From Candidatus Mycolicibacterium alkanivorans (GTDB lineage: Bacteria > Actinomycetota > Actinomycetes > Mycobacteriales > Mycobacteriaceae): 64,000 bases of DNA. Numbering within the stretch: position 1 is the first letter of the stretch; every line of letters starts with the position of its first letter. The notes under the pieces are model-generated. The model was not told the DNA's origin and did no database searches. It was given only the letters and a program-made list of their open reading frames with translations. This document shows positions 35,605 to 44,469 of this stretch, in pieces. The stretch covers positions 372,001-436,000 of the forward strand of contig NZ_JAIVFL010000001.1 of NCBI RefSeq assembly GCF_022760805.1, read 5' to 3'. The position numbers were made by a program, and so were the translations under genes.

Positions 35605-37440
35605 GTGAGCCACTACAAAAGCAACGTACGTGACCAAGAGTTCAACCTTTTCGAGGTTCTCGGTGTCGACAAGGCACTGGGCCAGGGCGAGTACAGCGAT
35701 CTCGACGCCGACACCGTGCGCGAGATGCTCGGTGAGATGGCCCGCCTGGCCGAGGGTCCGCTGGCAGCCTCCTTCGTCGAGGGTGACCGCAACCCGCCGG
35801 TCTTCGACCCCAACACCCATTCGGTGACCTTGCCGGAGCCGTTCAAGAAGTCGGTAAAGGCCTTCATCGACGGTGGCTGGGACAAGGTCGGCCTCAATGA
35901 AGAGCTCGGCGGCATGCCGATGCCCAAGACTCTGGTCTGGGCCCTGCACGAGCACGTGCTCGGCGCCAACCCTGCGGTGTGGATGTACGCCGGCGGCGCC
36001 GGTTTCGCCCAGATCGTCTACCACCTCGGCACCGAGGAGCAGAAAAAGTGGGCGATCAAGGCTGCCGAGCGCGGCTGGGGCTCGACCATGGTGCTGACCG
36101 AGCCGGACGCCGGCTCTGACGTCGGCGCCGGTCGCACCAAGGCCGTCAAGCAGGACGACGGTTCCTGGCACATCGACGGCGTCAAGCGCTTCATCACCTC
36201 TGCCGACTCCGACGACATGTTCGAGAACATCCTGCACCTGGTTCTGGCCCGCCCCGAGGGCGCAGGCCCGGGCACCAAGGGTCTGTCGCTGTTCATCGTG
36301 CCGAAGTTCCTCTTCGACTCCAAGACCGGCGCACCCGGCGAGCGCAACGGCGTGTTCGTCACGAACGTCGAGCACAAGATGGGCCTGAAGATCTCGGCCA
36401 CCTGTGAGCTGACCTTCGGCCAGCACGGCATCCCGGCCAAGGGCTGGCTGGTCGGCGAGGTGCACGAGGGCATCGCGCAGATGTTCGACGTCATCGAGCA
36501 GGCCCGAATGATGGTGGGCACCAAGGCGATTGCCACGCTTTCCACCGGCTACCTCAACGCTCTGGAGTACGCCAAGGAGCGTGTGCAGGGTGCCGACCTG
36601 ACCCAGATGACCGACAAGGCCGCGCCGCGCGTGACCATCACTCATCACCCGGACGTGCGTCGCAGCCTGATGACCCAGAAGGCCTACGCCGAGGGTCTGC
36701 GGGCGCTGTACCTCTACACCTCCACCTACCAGGACACCGCGGTGGCCAAGGCGGTTCAGGGTGTGGACGCCGATCTAGCGGTCAAGGTCAACGACCTGAT
36801 GCTGCCGATCGTCAAGGGTGTCGGCTCCGAGCAGGCCTACGCCAAGCTCACCGAGAGCCTGCAGACCTTCGGTGGTTCCGGCTTCCTGCAGGACTACCCG
36901 ATCGAGCAGTACATCCGCGACGCCAAGATCGACTCGCTCTACGAGGGCACCACCGCCATCCAGGCGCAGGACTTCTTCTTCCGGAAGATCATCCGCGACA
37001 AGGGTGTTGCGCTGGGCTACGTCGCCGGCCAGATCGGTGAGTTCATCAAGAACGAGTCGGGCAACGGCCGCCTGAAGACCGAGCGCGAACTGCTGGCCAA
37101 GGCGCTGGAGGACGTCCAGGCCATGGCGGCCTCGATGACCGGCTACCTGATGGCCGCGCAGGAGGACGCCTCGTCCATCTACAAGGTGGGCCTGGCCTCG
37201 GTGCGCTTCCTGATGAGCGTCGGCGACCTGGTCATCGGCTGGCTGCTGCAGCGTCAGGCTGCGGTTGCCATCGCGGCTCTCGACGGTGGTGCCACCGGTG
37301 CCGACCGCTCGTTCTACGAGGGCAAGATCGCCGTCGCCTCGTTCTTCGCCAAGAACTTCCTGCCGCTGCTGACCAGCACGCGTCAGGTGATCGAGACGAT
37401 CGACAACGAGATCATGGAGCTCGACGAAGCGGCCTTCTAA
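35605..37440 (+). CDS. fadE5: Acyl-CoA dehydrogenase FadE5
   Basis: 611 residues from a GTG with GAGGAGGA upstream; the product begins [20 protein letters not shown]. It is a long acyl-CoA dehydrogenase with an extra C-terminal domain. FAD/substrate motifs: [19 protein letters not shown], then [13 protein letters not shown]. The catalytic Glu lies in [20 protein letters not shown]. Length and N-terminus equal Rv0244c. It performs the first dehydrogenation of beta-oxidation on saturated acyl-CoAs of broad chain length. Its promoter carries a palindrome shared with fadA2/fabG4, and a hairpin follows the stop. A 611-residue paralogue lies at 56.6 kb. Confidence 0.94.
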   Translation: MSHYKSNVRDQEFNLFEVLGVDKALGQGEYSDLDADTVREMLGEMARLAEGPLAASFVEGDRNPPVFDPNTHSVTLPEPFKKSVKAFIDGGWDKVGLNEELGGMPMPKTLVWALHEHVLGANPAVWMYAGGAGFAQIVYHLGTEEQKKWAIKAAERGWGSTMVLTEPDAGSDVGAGRTKAVKQDDGSWHIDGVKRFITSADSDDMFENILHLVLARPEGAGPGTKGLSLFIVPKFLFDSKTGAPGERNGVFVTNVEHKMGLKISATCELTFGQHGIPAKGWLVGEVHEGIAQMFDVIEQARMMVGTKAIATLSTGYLNALEYAKERVQGADLTQMTDKAAPRVTITHHPDVRRSLMTQKAYAEGLRALYLYTSTYQDTAVAKAVQGVDADLAVKVNDLMLPIVKGVGSEQAYAKLTESLQTFGGSGFLQDYPIEQYIRDAKIDSLYEGTTAIQAQDFFFRKIIRDKGVALGYVAGQIGEFIKNESGNGRLKTERELLAKALEDVQAMAASMTGYLMAAQEDASSIYKVGLASVRFLMSVGDLVIGWLLQRQAAVAIAALDGGATGADRSFYEGKIAVASFFAKNFLPLLTSTRQVIETIDNEIMELDEAAF

Positions 37441-37452
37441 ACCATCAAAGCG

Positions 37453-37490
37453 CAACGGCCCCGGGACCTTTCGGTCTCGGGGCCCCGTTG
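37453..37490 (+). terminator. Intrinsic-type terminator hairpin after fadE5
   Basis: Stem CAACGGCCCCGGGACC paired with GGTCTCGGGGCCCCGTTG around a TTTC loop, with one or two mismatches, starting 13 bp after the stop codon. No clear T-tract follows, which is usual in mycobacteria. Confidence 0.7.
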
Positions 37491-37498
37491 GCGTTTCG

Positions 37499-38492
37499 TC
37501 AAGACCTGGGTGTGCGCTGGCGGTGGGCGGTACCGTCAGACCGGTTCGTGGCCTTGGCCACCCCGCCGGCGACGGCCGCACGGAGCGAGTGCACCGGCGC
37601 GGCGGCCAACTGCGGACTGGGCTGCGCGCCGCGGACCGCCGACACCGGATGCGACGGGCGTGTCCGCGCCTGCCGTGGCTGGGGATCGGCGTACCCCTGG
37701 TCGATGATCGGACGCAGCGGCGCGTCGATCTGGTCGACGACGGCGTTGGGCGCCCCCAACTGGCGCAACGGCATGGTCAGCGGCAGTTGCTCGGTCGGGA
37801 CGCGGTAGATCGTGGTGGTGCCCTGCTGGCTGTTGGTCGTGGTGGTGATGTCCTCGGGGGCAACCGTGGACAGGTCCGCGTTCTGGGCATACGGGTGGAC
37901 GTACGCGGTGCCCATGAGCGCGTTCAGGTCGGTCAACAGGTTCAAGGGCTGCTTGATGGGATCGGGCCGGCGTGTAGTTGAAACCGGGAACATAGATGCC
38001 CTGCAACGCCCGCCCCAGACCGAAGTTCGGGTCGGCGATCAGGATGAAGGTGGTGTCGGAGGGGATGCTGGGGTCGTTGTTCAAGTCGACCTCGGCCTGC
38101 TGCACCACCATCGCCCCCTGCGAGGCGCCGATGATGACCATCGGCCCCGCGGTGTTCTTGGCGGCCGTCTCCAGCCTTGTGGTGCCGATTCCCATCGACT
38201 CGCCGAGAGTCGGGTCGAACGGCCCGGTGATCGGCCAGATCGACCCCGGATAGTCGATCGTGGTCAAGGGGTCGTTCTTGTAGGCGCCGCCGAGCAATTG
38301 ATCGGACGTACCGAAGGTGCCGTCAGCAACCAGTAAGAAAACGAATCCCCGTGCTCCTCGCCGGCGCTGCTGCCAGCCACGGGCGACGGCCCCCTGCCAG
38401 GGCAGAAAGCGTACTAGCGGGAGAGTCAACCACAACAGCCACGTCGATAGGAGACCATTTTCAGGTCCTCGGGCCGGACTCCGTGTCAACAT
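37499..38492 (-). pseudogene. PE-PPE-domain (alpha/beta hydrolase) protein with deletion and frameshift
   Basis: The N-terminal part (membrane/signal segment, DYPGSIWPITGPFDPTLGES and the nucleophile elbow MVIIGASQGAMVVQQA) runs in one frame to FNYTPA near 37975. The C-terminal half resumes in another frame as DPIKQPLNLLTDLNALMGTA and proceeds to the stop at 37499. In related PE-PPE-domain proteins about 20 residues lie between, including the conserved region after the YTP motif, so a short deletion not divisible by three is likely. The Ser elbow is kept but the domain is broken. The intact paralogue-like gene at 59.5 kb shows the expected layout. Confidence 0.7.
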
Positions 38493-38623
38493 GACCCGAA
38501 GAACGAGGATGCTCCGTGTTGTCGTCGGGTCGGGGGGTCAGACGGCAACACGGAGCTATCCGATACATCGAGTACCCGACCGAGCGCGTTACAAACTCGC
38601 GAAAGCCTGTTTTTCGCGAATTT

Positions 38624-39928
38624 TCAGGCCTCTAGAATCGCCGTCACGCCCTGGCCGCCGGCAGCGCAGATCGAAATCAGTCCGCGCACCGGCCGACCGG
38701 TCTCGGCCTTCTTCTCGGCGAGCTGCTTGGCCAACTGAGCGACGATGCGGCCGCCGGTCGCGGCGAAGGGGTGGCCTGCAGCCAGCGAGGACCCGTTGAC
38801 GTTGAGCTTGGACCGATCGATGCTGCCCAGCGCCGCGTCGAGACCAAGACGTTCCTTGCAGTACTCCTCGGACTCCCAGGCCTGCAGGTGTGCGAGCACG
38901 ACCGATGCGAAGGCTTCATGAATCTCGTAGAAGTCGAAATCCTGCAAACTCAGGCCGTTGCGCGCCAGCAGTCGCGGCACCGCGTAGGTGGGTGCCATCA
39001 GCAGGCCGTCGGCGCCGTTGACGTAGTCCACCGCGGCGGTCTCGGAGTCCACGAAGTAGGCCAACGGGGTCAATGAATGTGATTCGGCCCACTCCTCGCT
39101 GGCCAGCAGGGCCACCGAGGCGCCGTCGGTCAGCGGCGTGGAGTTACCCGCCGTCATGGTGGCGTCGCCGTTCTTGACGCCGAACACCGGCTTGAGCTTG
39201 GCCAGCTTCTCGGCGCTGGAGTCCGCCCGCAGGTTGTTGTCGCGGTAGACGCCCAGGAACGGGGTCACCAGGTCGTCGAAGAATCCCCGGTCATAGGCGG
39301 CGGCCATGTTGCGATGGCTGGCTGCGGCCAACGCGTCCTGATCGGTGCGCTTGATGCCCATCTGCTTGGCGGTGATTGCCGCGTGCTCGCCCATCGACAG
39401 GCCGGTACGCGGCTCGCCGTTGGCGGGAATCTCCACACCAAGGGCGGCGGGCAGCTTGCCGATCAACCTCAAGCGCTCGACATTGGACCTGGCCCGGCGC
39501 AGCCCCAGCAGGGTGCGGCGCAGGTTGTCGCCCAGCCCGATCGGCGCGTCGGAGGTGGTGTCGCCGCCGCCGGCGGCGGCGACCTCATAGCGGCCCGCGG
39601 CGATCCCGTCGGCCGCGGCGATGGCAGCCTGCAATCCCGTGCCGCAGGCCTGCTGAAGGTCGATGGCGGGGGTGTAGGGCGACAGTGCGCTGCCCAGAAC
39701 GCTCTCGCGCATCAGGTTGAAGTCCCGGCTGTGCTTGACGACCGCACCGCCGATCACCGCGCCGAGGCGCTCGCCGGCAAGGCCGAACCGGTCCACCAGG
39801 CCGTCGAGTGCGGCGGTGAACATGTCCTGGTTGGAGGCTTCGGCGTACGCGCCGTCCGAGCGGGCGAACGGGATGCGGTTGCCCCCGAGGACGGCAACCC
39901 TGCGAGGGTTATGACTGTTGGAGGCCAC
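38624..39928 (-). CDS. fadA2: Acetyl-CoA acetyltransferase (thiolase) FadA2
   Basis: 434 residues. The GTG at 39928 (ASNSHNPRRVAVLGG) is chosen because GGAG stands 7 nt before it and the family match begins there; a start at 39976 would add 16 unlikely residues. Thiolase motifs: nucleophile Cys in LQQACGTGLQAA, GEHAAITAKQMG, the catalytic His in EIHEAFASVV, NVNGSSLAAGHPFAATGGR, and the second Cys in CAAGGQGV. It cleaves 3-ketoacyl-CoA in beta-oxidation or runs in reverse. Divergent from fabG4-htdX; equals Rv0243. Likely controlled by the sites at 39969-40024. Confidence 0.92.
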   Translation of the reverse strand: MASNSHNPRRVAVLGGNRIPFARSDGAYAEASNQDMFTAALDGLVDRFGLAGERLGAVIGGAVVKHSRDFNLMRESVLGSALSPYTPAIDLQQACGTGLQAAIAAADGIAAGRYEVAAAGGGDTTSDAPIGLGDNLRRTLLGLRRARSNVERLRLIGKLPAALGVEIPANGEPRTGLSMGEHAAITAKQMGIKRTDQDALAAASHRNMAAAYDRGFFDDLVTPFLGVYRDNNLRADSSAEKLAKLKPVFGVKNGDATMTAGNSTPLTDGASVALLASEEWAESHSLTPLAYFVDSETAAVDYVNGADGLLMAPTYAVPRLLARNGLSLQDFDFYEIHEAFASVVLAHLQAWESEEYCKERLGLDAALGSIDRSKLNVNGSSLAAGHPFAATGGRIVAQLAKQLAEKKAETGRPVRGLISICAAGGQGVTAILEA

Positions 39929-39968
39929 GTCAATCTCCGCTGTGTCGTCGGTTCCGGATGGGTGTAGG

Positions 39969-39997
39969 ACACCCATAATGGGTACAGCACACCCATA
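39969..39997. promoter_or_regulatory. Direct repeats and small palindrome between fadA2 and fabG4
   Basis: ACACCCATA occurs at 39969-39977 and 39989-39997, 20 bp apart, which is two helical turns. The first copy is part of the palindrome ACCCATAATGGGT (39971-39983). The spacing suggests a dimeric regulator on one DNA face. Confidence 0.45.
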
Positions 39998-40008
39998 CTA
40001 CCCATGTC

Positions 40009-40024
40009 CTTACTCTCGAGTAAG
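40009..40024. promoter_or_regulatory. Candidate operator shared with fadE5
   Basis: CTTACTCTCGAGTAAG has 6-bp inverted arms, and its core TTACT-N4-AGTAA fits the fadE5 site. It lies 46 bp before the fabG4 start. The neighbouring TetR gene is an obvious candidate for the protein that binds it. Confidence 0.55.
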
Positions 40025-40069
40025 TTCGTTCCCGGTCTCCCTGGCAACCCAAACTCGAAGGGCGCTTTC

Positions 40070-41422
40070 GTGGCTTCCGACCTGTTCTCTCAAGTCGTCA
40101 ACTCCGGTCCCGGCTCGTTTCTGGCCAAACAATTGGGCGTCCCGCAGCCGGAGACCCTGCGTCGCTACCGGCCCGGCGAGCCGCCGCTGGCTGGCTCGCT
40201 GCTGATCGGCGGCGACGGCCGTGTGGTGGAACCGCTGCGCGCGGCGCTGGCCGAGGACTACAACGTGGTGGCCGACAACCTGGGCGGGCGTTGGGCCGAC
40301 TCGTTCGGCGGCCTGGTTTTCGACGCCACCGGCATCACCGAGCCAGTCGCATTGCGCGGTCTCTACGAGTTCTTCACCCCGGTGTTGCGCAACCTGGGAC
40401 CGTCGGGCCGCGTCGTCGTGGTCGGCACCACCCCGGACGAGGCCGCCAGTGTCGACGAGCGGATCTCCCAGCGGGCGTTGGAGGGTTTCACCCGCTCGCT
40501 GGGCAAGGAGTTGCGCCGCGGCGCCACCGCCGCCCTGGTCTATCTGTCCCCGGCGGCCGAACCCGCTACGACAGGTCTCGAGTCGACGATGCGGTTCATC
40601 CTGTCGGCGAAGTCGGCCTACGTCGACGGCCAGGTGTTCTACGTCGGCGCGGCCGACTCGACCCCGCCGGCTGACTGGGACAAGCCGCTGGCGGGCAAGG
40701 TGGGAATCGTCACCGGCGCAGCGCGCGGCATCGGCGCCACCATCGCCGAGGTGTTCGCCCGCGACGGGGCCCGGGTCGTCGCGATCGACGTCGAGTCCGC
40801 CCATGATGCGCTGGCCGACACGGCGGCCAGGGTGGGCGGCACCGCGCTGCCGCTGGACGTCACTGCCGCGGACGCGGTGGAGAAGATCACCGCACATCTG
40901 CGTGAGCACTACGACGGCCGGGCCGACATCCTGGTGAACAACGCCGGAATCACCCGCGACAAGCTGCTGGCCAACATGGACGACGCCCGCTGGGACGCGG
41001 TGATCGCCGTGAATCTGCTTGCCCCGCAACGCCTCTCCGAGGGCCTGGTGGCCAACGGCAGTATCGGCGAGGGCGGCCGGATCATCGGGCTGTCGTCGAT
41101 GGCCGGCATCGCCGGCAACCGGGGGCAGACGAACTATGCGACGACCAAGGCCGGGATGATCGGTATCACCCAGGCGCTGGCACCGTCCCTCGCGGAGAAG
41201 GGCATCACGATCAACGCCGTCGCCCCTGGTTTCATCGAGACCGCGATGACGGCGGCGATCCCGCTGGTCACCCGGGAGGTGGGCCGCCGGCTCAATTCGC
41301 TGCACCAGGGTGGCAAGCCCGTCGACGTGGCCGAGACCGTCGCCTACTTCGCCAGCCCGGCGTCGAACGCGGTGACCGGCAACGTGATCCGGGTGTGCGG
41401 CCAGGCCATGCTGGGGGCATAA
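40070..41422 (+). CDS. fabG4: 3-oxoacyl-reductase FabG4 (HMwFabG)
   Basis: 450 residues. The GTG at 40070 ([16 protein letters not shown]) has GAAGGG upstream and agrees with the family N-terminus; the ATG at 40004 would place the operator inside the gene. There are two domains. The N-terminal ~200 residues are a flavodoxin-like, inactive reductase-like domain. The C-terminal domain is a classical SDR with the NAD site [36 protein letters not shown] and the catalytic YATTKAGM with upstream Ser in GLSSMAG. It reduces long-chain 3-ketoacyl-CoA with NADH. Equals Rv0242c; followed 3 bp later by htdX. Confidence 0.93.
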   Translation: MASDLFSQVVNSGPGSFLAKQLGVPQPETLRRYRPGEPPLAGSLLIGGDGRVVEPLRAALAEDYNVVADNLGGRWADSFGGLVFDATGITEPVALRGLYEFFTPVLRNLGPSGRVVVVGTTPDEAASVDERISQRALEGFTRSLGKELRRGATAALVYLSPAAEPATTGLESTMRFILSAKSAYVDGQVFYVGAADSTPPADWDKPLAGKVGIVTGAARGIGATIAEVFARDGARVVAIDVESAHDALADTAARVGGTALPLDVTAADAVEKITAHLREHYDGRADILVNNAGITRDKLLANMDDARWDAVIAVNLLAPQRLSEGLVANGSIGEGGRIIGLSSMAGIAGNRGQTNYATTKAGMIGITQALAPSLAEKGITINAVAPGFIETAMTAAIPLVTREVGRRLNSLHQGGKPVDVAETVAYFASPASNAVTGNVIRVCGQAMLGA

Positions 41423-41425
41423 CCT

Positions 41426-42280
41426 ATGAGTACTGTGACCGAACAACCGAGCGGCTGGCGCAACATGCTGCGGGCGGCGGCGGGAGCGCTGCCGTTCATC
41501 CCGCGCGGCGACAGCCTTCCCTCACGGACGCTGACCGTCGACGAACTGTCGATCGACCGTTCCAACGTCGCCGCCTACGCGGCGGTCACGGGTCTGCGCT
41601 ACGGCGACACCGTCCCGTTGACCTACCCGTTCGCGCTGACCTTCCCCTCGGTCATGGAGCTGGTGACCGCATTCGACTTCCCGTTCGCGGCAATGGGTGC
41701 GGTGCACGTGGAGAACCACATCACCCAGCACCGGCCGATTGCTGTCACCGACACCGTCGGTGTCAAGGTGCACGCGGAGAACCTGCGTGAGCACCGCAAG
41801 GGCCTGCTGGTCGATCTGGTCACCGACGTCCACGTCGGCAACGAGCTGGCCTGGCACCAGGTCACCACGTTCCTGCACCAACAGCGCACCAGCCTGTCCG
41901 GCGAGGCTCGGCCCGAGCCGCCCAAGCAGCCGAAGTTGCCGCCGCCCAACGCCATTCTGCGGATCACGCCCGGCCAGATCTGGCAGTACGCGTCGGTCAG
42001 CGGCGACCACAACCCGATCCACACCAACGCGATCGGTGCCAAGCTGTTCGGGTTTCCGACTGTCATCGCACACGGAATATTCAGCGCTGCAGCCGTTTTG
42101 GCCAACGTCGAAGGCCAGCTGCCCGACGCGGTGCGGTACTCGGTGAAGTTCGGCAAGCCGGTGGTCCTGCCGGCCAGCGCCGGGCTCTACGTCGACCGGG
42201 TGGCCGACGGGTGGGACATCGCGCTGCGCAACCTGGCAAAGGGCTACCCGCATCTCACAGCGACGGTGCGGAGCCTGTAG
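41426..42280 (+). CDS. htdX: (3R)-hydroxyacyl-thioester dehydratase HtdX
   Basis: 284 residues with a double-hotdog layout. The hydratase 2 motif in the second hotdog is complete: YASVSGDHNPIHTNAIGAKLFGF and then VIAHGIF, with Asp and His of the active site. The N-terminal hotdog is degenerate, as usual. It hydrates or dehydrates 3-hydroxyacyl thioesters, and the pair fabG4-htdX can carry out two steps of fatty acid elongation or degradation. Equals Rv0241c. The gene converges with the TetR gene, their ends 3 bp apart. Confidence 0.92.
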   Translation: MSTVTEQPSGWRNMLRAAAGALPFIPRGDSLPSRTLTVDELSIDRSNVAAYAAVTGLRYGDTVPLTYPFALTFPSVMELVTAFDFPFAAMGAVHVENHITQHRPIAVTDTVGVKVHAENLREHRKGLLVDLVTDVHVGNELAWHQVTTFLHQQRTSLSGEARPEPPKQPKLPPPNAILRITPGQIWQYASVSGDHNPIHTNAIGAKLFGFPTVIAHGIFSAAAVLANVEGQLPDAVRYSVKFGKPVVLPASAGLYVDRVADGWDIALRNLAKGYPHLTATVRSL

Positions 42281-42283
42281 CGA

Positions 42284-42904
42284 TCAGGCCGTGGCCGAGG
42301 AGGTTTCCTTCTCGGCCGGCGCACCCTTCAGTCCGCGCCAGAACAGGTTGATCAGCAGCGCGGCCGCCTCGTCGACGTCGGCGTCGCCGGCGCTGACCCG
42401 GGCCGCGACGGCCTCGCCCGCACCCACGAGAGCCACGGCCATCATGTGGAAGTCGGTGTCGGGCTCGGGATGGCGGGTGCCCGCCTCCAGCAGCCGGGCC
42501 ACCATGTCGATGATCTTCTCGCGGCCCTCGCGCACGGTGTGGGCGAACGCCTGCGAACTGGTGGCCTGGGTGTAGAGCACGGTCCACGACGCCCGGTTGG
42601 CGTCAATGTACTGCAGCACCGACAGGATGGTGCTGCGTAACAGATCATGCGGGCTCTGCTTGAGGTCGATGTCCTCGCGAACTGCCTCGATGAAGCGGCT
42701 GAGCTCGCGGCTCAGGCAGGCGCCGAACAGCTCCTCCTTGGAGCCGTAGTAGAGATACAACATCGGCTTGGAGATCTGCGCCTCGGCGGCGATGACGTCC
42801 ATCGACGTCTCGTGATAGCCGTTGACCGAGAACATCTGCACGGCGGCGTCGAGCATCTGCTGCTCGCGCACGGCACGAGGCAACCGCTTGGTGCCACCTG
42901 CCAT
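42284..42904 (-). CDS. TetR-family transcriptional regulator, Rv0238-like
   Basis: 206 residues. The N-terminal helix-turn-helix (residues ~12-58) reads REQQMLDAAVQMFSVNGYHE with the recognition part QISKPMLYLYYGSKEELFGA. The C-terminal ligand-binding domain is helical (LRSTILSVLQYIDANRASWT). Its position beside htdX-fabG4-fadA2-fadE5 makes it the most likely local sensor of an acyl-CoA or related lipid. The candidate sites are the palindromes at fadE5 and fadA2/fabG4, but no such site lies at its own promoter, so it is probably not autoregulated through that motif. The target assignment is inference. Confidence 0.88.
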   Translation of the reverse strand: MAGGTKRLPRAVREQQMLDAAVQMFSVNGYHETSMDVIAAEAQISKPMLYLYYGSKEELFGACLSRELSRFIEAVREDIDLKQSPHDLLRSTILSVLQYIDANRASWTVLYTQATSSQAFAHTVREGREKIIDMVARLLEAGTRHPEPDTDFHMMAVALVGAGEAVAARVSAGDADVDEAAALLINLFWRGLKGAPAEKETSSATA

Positions 42905-42972
42905 GTCGTCGCCTCTCGCCGCTGTGCAGATCCCCGGGTCGCTTCGCTCCTGCCCGCCGATCCCCTAAAAGG

Positions 42973-44172
42973 CTAGCCGCCGCAGCGCGGGCTGGGGCCC
43001 TTGACGCCCGCCATCCGCAGCACCGAGCCGTCGACCGCCTGCAACGACAGCTCGCCGCCGTTGACGGCCTTCTCCAGCCGGTCGAGCACCGCCGGGACCT
43101 CGTCGGTGGTGACCCACAGCGCCTGGTCGACACCGGCTTGCAGGGCCCGCAACACCGCCTCGGCAACTCCGTAGTGCGAGGAGATGGCGGCCATGCTGGA
43201 CAGGTCGTCGGTGAACACCGGGCCGTTGAAGCCGGGGCCGCCGTATCCGCCGCTGCGCAGCAGGTTCACCGCCGCCGGGCTGAGACTGGCCGGTGTGCCG
43301 TCGGTGAGGCCGGGCACCTCGAGGTGGCCGATCATCACCGCGACGGGAGCGTCCGCGGTCAGGGTGCGATACGGAATCAGGTCGTTGTTCTGCAGTTCCG
43401 ACAGCGGCGGGATGGTGACCGCCCCGGCGGTGTGCGAGTCACCCGAGCCGTGGCCATGGCCGGGGAAGTGCTTGAGCACCGGCAGCAGACCCGCCTCACG
43501 CAGGCCGCGGGCGTAGGCGCCGGCATAGGTGGTGACCACCGCGGGGTCGTCGGAGAAGGACCGGTCGCCGATGACGGTGTCGTCGGCGGCGGCGGTGACG
43601 TCGACCACCGGCGCGAAGTCGATGGTGATGCCGAGGCCCTTCATCTTCTGGCCCCTCGCCAATGCGAGCTGGTAGACCTCGTCGGGTGTTTGGCTCTGCG
43701 CGAGCACGCGAGCCGACGGGGCCGGTCCGATCAGCGACGACAGCCGGGACACCCGGCCGCCTTCCTCGTCGACGCTGACCGCCAGCGGCAGTGGGCCGGC
43801 GTTGGCGATGTCGGGCAGCGAGCCGTCGGTCAGCATCGACAAGTCGGTCCAGCTGCCGATGAAGATGCCGCCGACGTGATAGCCCTCCACCACCGCGCGG
43901 GCGTCCGCGGCGTCGCGGACGCCGACCATCAGCAGCTGGGCGAGCTTGTCGCGGGCGGGCAGCGTGGTCGGATCACCACACATCGGCGGCGCCGGCGCGG
44001 CCGGTGCCGGAACCGGTCCGGCCAGCGGGGCGACGCTGGCCGCCGAGGACGAGCTGGCCGGCGCGGAGGACGACGGGGCACTCGTGATGGCGGTAGCCGA
44101 GCAGCCGACCAGGAGCAGGGGCAGCGCCGAGATGGCGGCGAATCCGCGCGACGAGAACGGGCGTCTGACCAT
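42973..44172 (-). CDS. lpqI: Lipoprotein beta-N-acetylglucosaminidase LpqI (GH3, NagZ-like)
   Basis: 399 residues. Signal peptide with lipobox (LLLVGC), then a Ser/Ala/Pro-rich linker to about residue 65. GH3 catalytic domain: KHFPGHGHGSGDSH contains the NagZ-type flexible-loop histidine dyad, and the nucleophile Asp is in VFTDDLSSMAAIS. It removes GlcNAc from muropeptides or exported glycoconjugates at the cell surface and contributes to wall recycling. Equals Rv0237. It is divergent from the DUF2613 peptide gene and aftD, with 122 bp between. Confidence 0.92.
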   Translation of the reverse strand: MVRRPFSSRGFAAISALPLLLVGCSATAITSAPSSSAPASSSSAASVAPLAGPVPAPAAPAPPMCGDPTTLPARDKLAQLLMVGVRDAADARAVVEGYHVGGIFIGSWTDLSMLTDGSLPDIANAGPLPLAVSVDEEGGRVSRLSSLIGPAPSARVLAQSQTPDEVYQLALARGQKMKGLGITIDFAPVVDVTAAADDTVIGDRSFSDDPAVVTTYAGAYARGLREAGLLPVLKHFPGHGHGSGDSHTAGAVTIPPLSELQNNDLIPYRTLTADAPVAVMIGHLEVPGLTDGTPASLSPAAVNLLRSGGYGGPGFNGPVFTDDLSSMAAISSHYGVAEAVLRALQAGVDQALWVTTDEVPAVLDRLEKAVNGGELSLQAVDGSVLRMAGVKGPSPRCGG

Positions 44173-44294
44173 CCGGACATGCTGTCATGGCCGCCGCCGT
44201 CGTCCAACCGCGGTTCGAGGCGTGCTAGGTTGACCAGCGGGTACCCCCCGAAGCGATCCTCCCGTTCCGTACGCCAGCCAAGGAGACCCCGATC

Positions 44295-44468
44295 ATGACC
44301 CGGTTCGTGGTTCCCGCCGCCGCCAGCGTCGTGGTCGGTCTGCTGCTCGGAGCCGCCGCGATCTTCGGGGTGACGCTGATGATCCAGCAGGACACCAAGC
44401 CGCCGCTGTCGCCGGGCGACCCGGCATCGTCGGTACTCAACCGCGTCGAGTACGGCAACCGCGGCTAG
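44295..44468 (+). CDS. Small membrane/secreted protein, DUF2613 (Rv0236A-like)
   Basis: 57 residues with AAGGAGA before the ATG. One hydrophobic helix (VVVGLLLGAAAIFGVTLM) follows a short positive N-terminus; the tail is KPPLSPGDPASSVLNRVEYG. Length and sequence match the mycobacterial small protein encoded just before aftD. It probably sits in the membrane with its tail outside and may assist or belong with AftD; this is a guess from conserved order. A TAGGTT box near 44225 could be its -10 element. Confidence 0.88.
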   Translation: MTRFVVPAAASVVVGLLLGAAAIFGVTLMIQQDTKPPLSPGDPASSVLNRVEYGNRG

Positions 44469-44469
44469 C

